Source: Plazaster borealis
Taxonomy: Eukaryota; Echinodermata; Asteroidea; Forcipulatida; Labidiasteridae
NCBI GenBank assembly: GCA_021014325.1
Contig: CM037463.1
Location: 8,067,001 to 8,131,000, forward strand
Length of the DNA stretch: 64,000 nt
Direction of reading: 5' to 3'
Below, piece after piece: positions 13,070 through 24,310 of this stretch. Below the pieces are notes generated by a model. It ran no database searches and had not been told where the DNA came from. It was given only the letters and a program-made list of their open reading frames with translations. The position numbers and the translations under genes are program-made. Numbering within the stretch: position 1 is the stretch's first letter; every line of letters begins with the position of its first letter.

Positions 13070-14593
13070 AGACATGTGGTGTACCGGGAAGAAAAATTCA
13101 CGATAACCTTACCCTTTTGCGTGATAGCATTGATTACATTAATTGGAACAATAAGGAAGCAGCAATCTTAAGTATCGACCAGGAGAAGGCTTTCGATAGA
13201 ATTAATTGAGAATTATATGTTTAGCATGCTTGAAAAAATGGGAATTACCCCCAAATTCATTCAATGGATCAAGCTTTTGTATAGCAATCCTGTGAGCTGT
13301 GTCATTGTAAATAACTTCATTGGCAGACCTTTCCAAATAAGTAGAGGAATCAGACAAGGGTGTCCCCTGTCTCCATTGTTATATGCAGTCTGTGCAGAAG
13401 GTTTAGGAACTCTGATTAGAATCAATAATGGGTTGCATGGTATTCAGTCTCCAGGTGGAACTGAATGTGTTAAAATTATCCAGCATGCCGATGATGCAAC
13501 AGTTTTTATTTCTAAAGAAAGTGATTTTCAGGTCATTACGGATGTTTTGTGTAAATATTGTAAAGGTAGCGGATCTAAGGTGAACACAAGTAAAACCACG
13601 GGTCTATGGCTTGGCAAATGGAAGAACAGAATGGACAAGCCATGTGGCTTCAACTGGAACAATGATAAAATGAAAATTTTGGGTATCCTTTTTGGAAACA
13701 ATGTCACACCAGCTGACAACTGGGAACCCGGAATAAGCAAACTTAAGTGCAAGTTAAATATGTTTAGACAGTGGGACCTGACTCTGGCGGGCAAGGCCGT
13801 TATTGTTAACGTCACGGTCGGAAGCAGACTGAACTATGTGGGTAGCGTTCTCTCTTGCCCGGATGAGTTTGTAAAGAAAATCGAAAACATTATTTTTAGT
13901 TTTTACTGGTCAGGTAAACCCGACAAAATCAAGCGCGCCACTATCACCGGACCTGGATACATGGGAGGAACGGGTCTTTGGACGTCGGGGTCAGGTTACG
14001 CTGTCTAAAACTGATGTGGTTGAGTAATTATATCAAAAGTAATGGTAAATGGAAATCATTCTTTAACTATTGGATCGAGAAAACTGGTGAAAGCCATAGT
14101 CTGGGATGGCATGTATTTGGAAAAACCAAGAAAAAGTCATTGCAGACCACTCCCTTTTATATGGACCTTTTACAGCCTACGAACAATCAGGAGTGTTTTC
14201 AGACCAGAATTCTCCTCAGTTTTGGAAGTAATGAACGTCCCTCTCTGGAATAATTCAGTGGTTACGGGTAATAAGGATAAAGATTTAGCGAGTCCTGTTC
14301 TAATAAAGAACAACATCATCAAATTGCATCATGTAGTTAAAAACAGCAGACTTATTACCTTTAAGGAATTGGCTAGGAGGTGCAAAATAAATTGTATCAA
14401 TGCCGGACGCATAGTTAAACGTCTTGAACAAAACATCAATCCAGTCCTCCTCAAAGAAAAATGTTGTGGGCCCAATAACCATCCAAGCAGGTGGCTGAAA
14501 TTCCAAATTGACCCCGGGGATGAGGGTTTGCTACCCTTTTCTAAAGTTACCACGAAATTAATGTACAAGTCACTTAACCTCATATGTACTTAA
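13070..14593 (+). pseudogene. LINE reverse transcriptase fragment, copy 1 (four frame breaks)
   Basis: This is a remnant of the ORF2-type polyprotein that copies LINE RNA into DNA at the target site. Readable parts are QTCGVPGR, motif A (SIDQEKAFD), GIRQGCPLSP and motif C as HADD, followed by the L1-type region after the catalytic core. A TGA at 13207-13209 comes from one extra A, which is absent in copy 3 and shared by copies 2, 4 and 5. Downstream, an open frame runs 13217-14008. It ends because of a lost T in the run near 13976-13979; copy 2 has four T there. Two more single-base losses, in the T run at 14168-14171 and the G pair at 14190-14191, return the reading to frame, and it then stays open to TAA at 14593. 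All three late losses shorten homopolymers, so sequencing error is possible. The C-terminal zinc knuckle is deleted. Confidence 0.93.
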
Positions 14594-14665
14594 TGTATTG
14601 ATATATCAGTATGTGCATTATTGTTTTTCATAGAAGATGAGTGTACTTGTAATTAAATGGAGTTG

Positions 14666-14671
14666 AATAAA
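14666..14671 (+). promoter_or_regulatory. LINE copy 1 polyadenylation signal
   Basis: AATAAA lies about 35 bp ahead of the A-rich tail, as expected for the 3' end of a retrotransposed transcript. Confidence 0.7.
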
Positions 14672-14718
14672 CGGAGTCTAAGAGCTCCACTCAAAAGAAA
14701 AAAAAAATCATGTGGAAC

Positions 14719-17700
14719 CATAAAATCAAAAAAAAAAATGTTGACCAAAATTCTGAAAATTTGACCATGCCGGCATGGTGAATTTTGTTGGTTTTGGACC
14801 CAAACTTCAAACTCACACAAAATTCTCCATATTTCTCAAACTATGGCTTATTTACACAGTCCGCACACATAAAATGTCTTCAGTAGTCCGCTCTAAATCA
14901 TGTGGAACTAAAAAAAAAAAAAAAAAAATGTTGACCCAAATTCTGAAAATTTGACCATGCCGGCATGGTGAATTTTGTTGATTTTGGACCCAAACTTCAA
15001 ACTCACAGAAAATTCTCCATATTTCTCAAACTATGGCTTATTTACCTAGTCCGCACACATAAAATGTCTTGAGTAGTCCGCTCTGTATCATTTGGAACTA
15101 TAAAAATTTTTTAAAAATGTTGACCCAAATTCTGAAAATTTGACCATGCCGGCATGGTGAATTTTGTTGATTTTGGACCCAAACTTCAAACTCACACAAA
15201 ATTCCAAAATTTCTCAAATTATGACTTACTTACCCAGTTCGCACACATAAATTGTCTTCAGTAGTCCACTCTGTATCATTTGGAACTATAAAAATTTTAT
15301 AAAAATGTTGACCAAAATTCTGAAAATTTGACCATGCCGGCATGGTGAATTTTGTTGATTTTGGACCCAGACTTCAAACTCACACAAAATTCTCCATATT
15401 TCTCAAACTATGGCTTATTTACCCAGACCACACACATAAAATGTCTTCAGTAGTCCGCTCTGTATCATTTGGAACTATAAAATAAATAAAAAAATGTTGA
15501 CCAAAATTCTGAAAATTTGACCATGCCGGCATGGTGAATTTTGTTGATTTTGGACCCAAACTTCAAACTCACACAAAATTCCCCATATTTCTCAAATTAT
15601 GACTTACTTACCCAGTTCGCACACATAAATTGTCTTCAGTAGTCCACTCTGTATCATTTGGAACTATAAAGTCAAAAAAAAAAATGTTGACCAAAATTCT
15701 GAAAATTTGACCATGCCGGCATGGTGAATTTTGTTGATTTTGGACCCAGACTTCAAACTCACACAAAATTCTCCATATTTCTCAAACTATGGCTTATTTA
15801 CCCAGACCACACACATAAAATGTCTTGAGTAGTCCGCTCTGTATCATTTGGAACTATAAAATCAAAAAAAAATGTTGACCAAAATTCTGAAAATTTGACC
15901 ATGCCGGCATGGTGAATTTTGTTGATTTTGGACCCAAACTTCAAACTCACTCAAAATTCTCCATATTTCTCAAACTATGGCTTATTTACCTAGTCCGCAC
16001 ACATAAAATGTCTTCAGTAGTCTGCTCTGTATCATTTGGAACTATAAAATCAAAAAAAAATGTTGACCCAAATTCTGAAAATTTGACCATGCCGGCATGG
16101 TGAATTTTGTTGGTTTTGGACCCAAACTTCAAACTCACACAAAATTCTCCATATTTCTCAAACTATGGCTTATTTACCTAGTTCACACACATAAAATGTC
16201 TTGAGTAGTCCGCTCTGTATCATTTGGAACTATAAAATCAAAAAGAAAATGTTGACCCAAATTCTGAAAATTTGACCATGCCGGCATGATGAATTGTGTT
16301 GATTTTGGACCCAAACTTCAAACTCACACAAAATTCACCATATTTCTCAAACTATGGCTTATTTACCCAGTCCGCACACATAAAATGTCTTGAGTAGTCT
16401 GCTCTGTATCATTTGGAACTATAAAATCAAAAAAAAAAATGTTGACAAAAATTCTGAAAATTTGACCATGCCGGCATGGTGAATTTTGTTGGTTTTGGAC
16501 CCAAACTTCAAACTCACACAAAATTCTCCATATTTCTCAAACTATGGCTTATTTACCTAGTCCGCACACATAAAATGTATTGAGTAGTCCGCTCTGTATC
16601 ATGTGGAACTATAAAATAAAAATAAAACATGTTGACCAAAATTCTGAAAATTTGACCATGCCGGCATGGTGAATTTTGTTGATTTTGGACCCAAACTTCA
16701 AACTCACACAAAATTCACCATATTTCTCAAAATATGGCTTAGTTACCCAGAACGCACACATAAATTGTCTTCAGTAGTCCGCTCTGTATCATTTGGAACT
16801 ATAAAAAAAAAAAAAAAAGTGTTGACAAAAATTCTGAAAATTGGACCATGCCGGCATGGTGAATTTTGTTGATTTTGGACCCAAACTTCAAACTCACACA
16901 AAATTCTCCATATTTCTCAAACTATGGCTTATTTACCTAGTCCGCACACATAAAATGTCTTGAGTAGTCCGCTCTGTATCATTTGGAACTATAAAAAAAA
17001 AAAAAAATGTTGACCAAAATTCTGAAAATTTGACCATGCCGGCATGGTGAATTTTGTTGGTTTTGGACCCAAACTTCAAACTCACACAAAATTCTCCATA
17101 TTTCTCAAACTATGGCTTATTTACCTAGTCCGCACACATAAAATGTCTTCAGTAGTCCGCTCTGTATCATTTGGAACTATAAAAAAATTTAAAAAATATT
17201 GACCCAAATTCTGAAAATTTGACCATGCCTGCATGGTGAATTTTGTTGGTTTTGGACCCAAACTTCAAACTCACACAAAATTGTCCATATTTCTCAAACT
17301 ATGGCTTATTTACCTAGTTCACACACATAAAATGTCTTCAGTAGTCCGCTCTGTATCATTTGGAACTATAAAATCAAAAAGAGAATGTTGACCCAAATTC
17401 TGAAAATTTGACCATGCTGGCATGGTGAATTATGTTGATTTTGGACCCAAACTTCAAACTCACACAAAATTCTCCATATTTCTCAAACTATGGCTTATTT
17501 ACCTAGTCCGCACACATAAAATGTCTTCAGTAGTCTGCTCTGTATCATGTGGAACTATAAAATCAAAAAAAAAAATGTTGACAAAAATTCTGAAAATTTG
17601 ACCATGCCGGCATGGTGAATTTTGTTGGTTTTGCACCCAAACTTCAAACTCACACAAAATTCTCCATATTTCTCAAACTATGGCTTATTTACCAAGTCCG

Positions 17701-18124
17701 CACACATAAAATGTCTTGAGTAGTCCACTCTGTATCATTTGGAACTATAAAAAAAAAAAAAAAATGTTGACCCAAATTCTGAAAATTTGACCATGCCGGC
17801 ATGGTGAATTTTGTTGGTTTTGGACCCAAACTTCAAACTCACACAAAATTCTCCATATTTCTCAAACTATGGCTTATTTACCTAGTACGCACACATAAAA
17901 TGTCTTCAGTAGTCCGCTCTGTATCATGTGGAACTATAAAATCAAAAAAAAAAATGTTGACCCAAATTCTGAAAATTTGACCATGCCGGCATGGTGAATT
18001 ATGTTGATTTTGGACCCAAACTTCAAACTCACACAAAATTCTCCATATTTCTCAAACTATGGCTTATTTACCTAGTCGGCACACATAAAATGTCTTCAGT
18101 AGTCTTCTCTGTATCATGTGGAAC
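14719..18124 (+). repeat. Satellite array, segment 3
   Basis: About 18 monomers between LINE copies 1 and 2, with no gene. The first full monomer after copy 1 ends in CTCTAAATCATGTGG (14891) instead of CTCTGTATCATGTGG, and the same change follows copies 2 and 5. From about 15,120 the segment is collinear with the start of the window. The monomer next to copy 2 carries GAATTATGTTG, also seen beside copies 3, 4 and 5 and beside the ghost site, while copy 1 has GAATTTTGTTGG there. Confidence 0.97.
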
Positions 18125-19650
18125 AGACATGTGGTGTACCGGGAAGAAAAATTCACGATAACCTTACCCTTTTGCGTGATAGCATTGATTACATTAATTG
18201 GAACAATAAGGAAGCAGCAATCTTAAGTATCGACCAGGAGAAGGCTTTCGATAGAATTAATTGAGAATTATATGTTTAGCATGCTTGAAAAAATGGGAAT
18301 TACCCCCAAATTCATTCAATGGATCAAGCTTTTGTATAGCAATCCTGTGAGCTGTGTCATTGTAAATAACTTCATTGGCAGACCTTTCCAAATAAGTAGA
18401 GGAATCAGACAAGGGTGTCCCCTGTCTCCATTGTTATATGCAGTCTGTGCAGAAGGTTTAGGAACTCTGATTAGAATCAATAATGGGTTGCATGGTATTC
18501 AGTCTCCAGGTGGAACTGAATGTGTTAAAATTATCCAGCATGCCGATGATGCAACAGTTTTTATTTCTAAAGAAAGTGATTTTCAGGTCATTACGGATGT
18601 TTTGTGTAAATATTGTAAAGGTAGCGGATCTAAGGTGAACACAAGTAAAACCACGGGTCTATGGCTTGGCAAATGGAAGAACAGAATGGACAAGCCATGT
18701 GGCTTCAACTGGAACAATGATAAAATGAAAATTTTGGGTATCCTTTTTGGAAACAATGTCACACCGGCTGACAACTGGGAACCCGGAATAAGCAAACTTA
18801 AGTGCAAGTTAAATATGTTTAGACAGTGGGACCTGACTCTGGCGGGCAAGGCCGTTATTGTTAACGTCACGGTCGGAAGCAGACTGAACTATGTGGGTAG
18901 CGTTCTCTCTTGCCCGGATGAGTTTGTAAAGAAAATCGAAAACATTATTTTTAGTTTTTACTGGTCAGGTAAACCCGACAAAATCAAGCGCGCCACTATC
19001 ACCGGACCTGGATACATGGGAGGAACGGGTCTTTTGGACGTCGGGGTCAGGTTACGCTGTCTAAAACTGATGTGGTTGAGTAATTATATCAAAAGTAATG
19101 GTAAATGGAAATCATTCTTTAACTATTGGATCGAGAAAACTGGTGAAAGCCATAGTCTGGGATGGCATGTATTTGGAAAAACCAAGAAAAAGTCATTGCA
19201 GACCACTCCCTTTTATATGGACCTTTTTACAGCCTACGAACAATCAGGGAGTGTTTTCAGACCAGAATTCTCCTCAGTTTTGGAAGTAATGAACGTCCCT
19301 CTCTGGAATAATTCAGTGGTTACGGGTAATAAGGATAAAGATTTAGCGAGTCCTGTTCTAATAAAGAACAACATCATCAAATTGCATCATGTAGTTAAAA
19401 ACAGCAGACTTATTACCTTTAAGGAATTGGCTAGGAGGTGCAAAATAAATTGTATCAATGCCGGACGCATAGTTAAACGTCTTGAACAAAACATCAATCC
19501 AGTCCTCCTCAAAGAAAACGTTGTGGGCCCAATAACCATCCAAGCAGGTGGCTGAAATTCCAAATTGACCCCGGGGATGAGGGTTTGCTACCCTTTTCTA
19601 AAGTTACCACGAAATTAATGTACAAGTCACTTAACCTCATATGTACTTAA
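18125..19650 (+). pseudogene. LINE reverse transcriptase fragment, copy 2 (two frame breaks)
   Basis: The reading begins at QTCGVPGR and stops at the shared TGA (18262-18264) created by an extra A. An open frame of 427 codons then runs 18272-19555. Its core has GRPFQISRGIRQGCPLSP (reverse transcriptase motif B region), the HADD catalytic pair, and the KTTGLWLGKWK and KMKILGILFG segments usual after the L1-superfamily catalytic core. The frame ends early because the A run at 19515-19518 has four A where copies 1, 4 and 5 have five. The homologous stop would be TAA at 19648-19650. The endonuclease and C-terminal zinc knuckle are absent. The shared inactivating TGA shows this is an old dead copy multiplied with the array. 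Confidence 0.93.
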
Positions 19651-19722
19651 TGTATTGATATATCAGTATGTGCATTATTGTTTTTCATAGAAGATGAGTG
19701 TACTTGTAATTAAATGGAGTTG

Positions 19723-19728
19723 AATAAA
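19723..19728 (+). promoter_or_regulatory. LINE copy 2 polyadenylation signal
   Basis: AATAAA lies about 35 bp before the A-rich 3' tail, at the same position as in the other copies. Confidence 0.7.
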
Positions 19729-22259
19729 CGGAGTCTAAGAGCTCCACTCAAAAGAAAAAAAAAATCATGTGGAACTATAAAATCAAAAAAAAATGTTGAC
19801 CAAAATTCTGAAAATTTGACCATGCCGGCATGGTGAATTTTGTTGGTTTTGGACCCAAACTTCAAACTCACACAAAATTCTCCATATTTCTCAAACTATG
19901 GCTTATTTACCTAGTCCGCACACATAAAATGTCTTGAGTAGTCCGCTCTAAATCATGTGGAACTAAAAAAAAAAAAAAAAAAAATGTTGACCCAAATTCT
20001 GAAAATTTGACCATGCCGGCATGGTGAATTTTGTTGATTTTGGACCCAAACTTCAAACTCACAGAAAATTCTCCATATTTCTCAAACTATGGCTTATTTA
20101 CCTAGTCCGCACACATAAAATGTCTTGAGTAGTCCGCTCTGTATCATTTGGAACTATAAAAAATTTTTAAAAATGTTGACCCAAATTCTGAAAATTTGAC
20201 CATGCCGGCATGGTGAATTTTGTTGATTTTGGACCCAAACTTCAAACTCACACAAAATTCCCAAATTTCTCAAATTATGACTTACTTACCCAGTTCGCAC
20301 ACATAAATTGTCTTCAGTAGTCCACTCTGTATCATTTGGAACTACAAACACTAAAAAACAAATGTTGACCAAAATTCTGAAAATTTGACCATGCCGGCAT
20401 GGTGAATTTTGTTGATTTTGGACCCAGACTTCAAACTCACACAAAATTCTCCATATTTCTCAAACTATGGCTTATTTACCCAGACCACACACATAAAATG
20501 TCTTCAGTAGTCCGCTCTGTATCATTTGGAACTATAAAATCCAAAAAAAAATGTTGACCAAAATTCTGAAAATTTGACCATGCCGGCATGGTGAATTTTG
20601 TTGATTTTGGACCCAAACTTCAAACTCACACAAAATTCTCCATATTTCTCAAAATATGACTTAATTACCAAGTACGCACACATAAATTGTCTTCAGTAGT
20701 CCACTCTGTATCATATGGAACTATAAAGTCAAAAAAAAATGTTGACCAAAATTCTGAAAATTTGACCATGCCGGCATGGTGAATTTTGTTGATTTTGGAC
20801 CCAGACTTCAAACTCACACAAAATTCTCCATATTTCTCAAACTATGGCTTATTTACCCAGACCACACACATAAAATGTCTTGAGTAGTCCGCTCTGTATC
20901 ATTTGGAACTATAAAATCAAAAAAAAATGTTGACCAAAATTCTGAAAATTTGACCATGCCGGCATGGTGAATTTTGTTGATTTTGGACCCAAACTTCAAA
21001 CTCACACAAAATTTTCCATATTTCTCAAACTATGGCTTATTTACCTAGTACGCACACATAAAATGTCTTCAGTAGTCCGCTCTGTATCATTTGGAACTAT
21101 AAAATCAAAAAGAAAATGTTGACCCAAATTCTGAAAATTTGACCATGGCGGCATGGTGAATTTTGTTGGTTTTGGACCCAAACTTCAAACTCACACAAAA
21201 TTCTCCATATTTCTCAAACTATGGCTTATTTACCTAGTCCGCACACATAAAATGTCTTCAGTAGTCCACTCTGTATCATTTGGAACTATAAAATCAAAAA
21301 AAAATGTTGACCCAAATTCTGAAAATTTGACCATGCCGGCATGGTGAATTTTGTTGGTTTTGGACCCAAACTTCAAACTCACACAAAATTGTCCATATTT
21401 CTCAAACTATGGCTTATTTACCTAGTACGCACACATAAAATGTCTTCAGTAGTCCGCTCTGTATCATGTGGAACTATAAAAAATTTAAAAAAATGTTGAC
21501 CCAAATTCTGAAAATTTGACCATGGCGGCATGGTGAATTTTGTTGGTTTTGGACCCAAACTTCAAACTCACACAAAATTCTCCATATTTCTCAAACTATG
21601 GCTTATTTACCTAGTCCGCACACATAAAATGTCTTCAGTAGTCTGCTCTGTATCATGTGGAACTATAAAATCAAAAAAAAAAATGTTGACCAAAATTCTG
21701 AAAATTTGACCATGCCGGCATGGTGAATTTTGTTGATTTTGGACCCAAACTTCAAACTCACACAAAATTTTCCATATTTCTCAAACTATGGCTTATTTAC
21801 CTAGTCCGCACACATAAAATGTCTTGAGTAGTCCACTCTGTATCATTTGGAACTATAAAATCAAAAAAAAAATGTTGACCCAAATTCTGAAAATTTGACC
21901 ATGCCGGCATGGTGAATTTTGTTGGTTTTGGACCCAAACTTCAAACTCACACAAAATTTTCCATATTTCTCAAACTATGGCTTATTTACCTAGTACGCAC
22001 ACATAAAATGTCTTCAGTAGTCCGCTCTGTATCATGTGGAACTATAAAATCAAAAAAAAAAATGTTGACCAAAATTCTGAAAATTTGACCATGCCGGCAT
22101 GGTGAATTTTGTTGGTTTTGGACCCAAACTTCAAACTCACACAAAATTCTCCATATTTCTCAAACTATGGCTTATTTACCTAGTTCACACACATAAAATG
22201 TCTTCAGTAGTCCGCTCTGTATCATTTGGAACTATAAAATCAAAAAGAAAATGTTGACC

Positions 22260-24310
22260 AAAATTCTGAAAATTTGACCATGCCGGCATGGTGAATTTTG
22301 TTGATTTTGGACCCAAACTTCAAACTCACACAAAATTCTCCATATTTCTCAAACTATGGCTTATTTACCTAGTCCGCACACATAAAATGTCTTGAGTAGT
22401 CCGCTCTGTATCATTTGGAACTATAAAATCAAAAAAAAATGTTGACCAAAATTCTGAAAATTTGACCATGCCGGCATGGTGAATTTTGTTGATTTTGGAC
22501 CCAAACTTCAAACTCACACAAAATTCTCCATATTTCTCAAACTATGGCTTATTTACCTAGTCCGCACACATAAAATGTCTTCAGTAGTCCGCTCTGTATC
22601 ATTTGGAACTATAAAATCAAAAAAAAATGTTGACCAAAATTCTGAAAATTTGACCATGCCGGCATGGTGAATTTTGTTGATTTTGGACCCAAACTTCAAA
22701 CTCACACAAAATTCTCCATATTTCTCAAACTATGGCTTATTTACCTAGTCCGCACACATAAAATGTCTTCAGTAGTCCGCTCTGTATCATTTGGAACTAT
22801 AAAAAATTTAAAAAAATGTTGACCCAAATTCTGAAAATTGACCATGCCGGCATGGTGAATTTTGTTGATTTTGGACCCAAACTTCAAACTCACACAAAAT
22901 TCTCCATATTTCTCAAACTATGGCTTATTTACCTAGTCCGCACACATAAAATGTCTTCAGTAGTCCGCTCTGTATCATTTGGAACTATAAAATAAATTTA
23001 AATATGTTGACCCAAATTCTGAAAATTTGACCATGCCGGCATGGTGAATTTTGTTGATTTTGGACCCAAACTTCAAACTCACACAAAATTCTCCATATTT
23101 CTCAAACTATGGCTTATTTACCTAGTCCGCACACATAAAATGTCTTCAGTAGTCCGCTCTGTATCATTTGGAACTATAAAATCAAAAAAAAATGTTGACC
23201 CAAATTCTGAAAATTTGACCATGCCGGCATGGTGAATTTTGTTGATTTTGGACCCAAACTTCAAACTCACACAAAATTCTCCATATTTCTCAAACTATGG
23301 CTTATTTACCTAGTCCGCACACATAAAATGTCTTCAGTAGTCCGCTCTGTATCATTTGGAACTATAAAATCAAAAAAAAAAATGTTGACCAAAATTCTGA
23401 AAATTTGACCATGCCGGCATGGTGAATTTTGTTGATTTTGGACCCAAACTTCAAACTCACACAAAATTCTCCATATTTCTCAAACTATGGCTTATTTACC
23501 TAGTCCGCACACATAAAATGTCTTGAGTAGTCCGCTCTGTATCATTTGGAACTATAAAATCAAAATAAAAATGTTGACCCAAATTCTGAAAATTTGACCA
23601 TGCCGGCATGGTGAATTTTGTTGATTTTGGACCCAAACTTCAAACTCACACAAAATTCTCCATATTTCTCAAACTATGGCTTATTTACCTAGTCCGCACC
23701 TAAAATGTATTCAGTAGTCCGCTCTGTATCATTTGGAACTATAAAATCAAAAAAAAATGTTGACCAAAATTCTGAAAATTTGACCATGCCGGCATGGTGA
23801 ATTTTGTTGATTTTGGACCCAAACTTCAAACTCACACAAAATTCTCCATATTTCTCAAACTATGGCTTATTTACCTAGTCCGCACACATAAAATGTCTTC
23901 AGTAGTCCGCTCTGTATCATTTGGAACTATAAAATCAAAAAAAAATGTTGACCAAAATTCTGAAAATTTGACCATGCCGGCATGGTGAATTTTGTTGATT
24001 TTGGACCCAAACTTCAAACTCACACAAAATTCTCCATATTTCTCAAACTATGGCTTATTTACCTAGTCCGCACACATAAAATGTCTTCAGTAGTCCGCTC
24101 TGTATCATTTGGAACTATAAAATGTATTAAAAAATGTTGACCAAAATTCTGAAAATTTGACCATGCCGGCATGGTGAATTTTGTTGATTTTGGACCCAAA
24201 CTTCAAACTCACACAAAATTCTCCATATTTCTCAAACTATGGCTTATTTACCTAGTCCGCACACATAAAATGTCTTCAGTAGTCCGCTCTGTATCATTTG
24301 GAACTATAAA
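22260..24310 (+). repeat. Homogeneous satellite tract A
   Basis: Roughly eleven consecutive monomers match the common type almost base for base in the body: TTGATTTTGG, CTCAAACTATGGCTT, ACCTAGTCCGCACAC and TCCGCTCTGTATCATTTGG. Differences lie mainly in the A-rich spacer. The uniformity suggests recent local homogenisation. Confidence 0.8.

Larger units (their letters stand above)
13070..14706 (+). mobile_element. LINE copy 1, 5'-truncated L1/Tx1-like retrotransposon
   Basis: This 1,637-bp element is bounded by ATCATGTGGAAC at 13058-13069 and 14707-14718. It starts inside the reverse transcriptase reading frame at the codons for QTCGVPGR, so the 5' UTR, any ORF1, the endonuclease and the N-terminal part of the reverse transcriptase are missing. 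It ends in a short 3' UTR, AATAAA at 14666-14671 and an A-rich tail. The truncation point, target site and strand are the same in all five copies. Like copies 2, 4 and 5 it lacks the 775-bp 3' segment present in copy 3. Its composition is clearly less A+T-rich than the satellite around it. Confidence 0.95.
18125..19763 (+). mobile_element. LINE copy 2, 5'-truncated L1/Tx1-like retrotransposon
   Basis: This 1,639-bp copy lies 5,055 bp after copy 1 and is nearly identical to it. The target duplication is ATCATGTGGAAC at 18113-18124 and 19764-19775. Its flanking monomers match those of copy 1 in rare variants (TCGGCACAC and TCTTCTCTG on the left, CTCTAAATCATG on the right), so copies 1 and 2 look like a recent duplication of one composite satellite-LINE unit. 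It carries the same 775-bp internal deletion and the same upstream TGA as copies 1, 4 and 5. Confidence 0.95.

Noticed and set aside
13528..13815. 95-codon open frame on the minus strand inside each LINE copy
   Set aside because: It lies opposite the conserved reverse transcriptase frame, repeats only because the LINE repeats, and has no recognisable domain.
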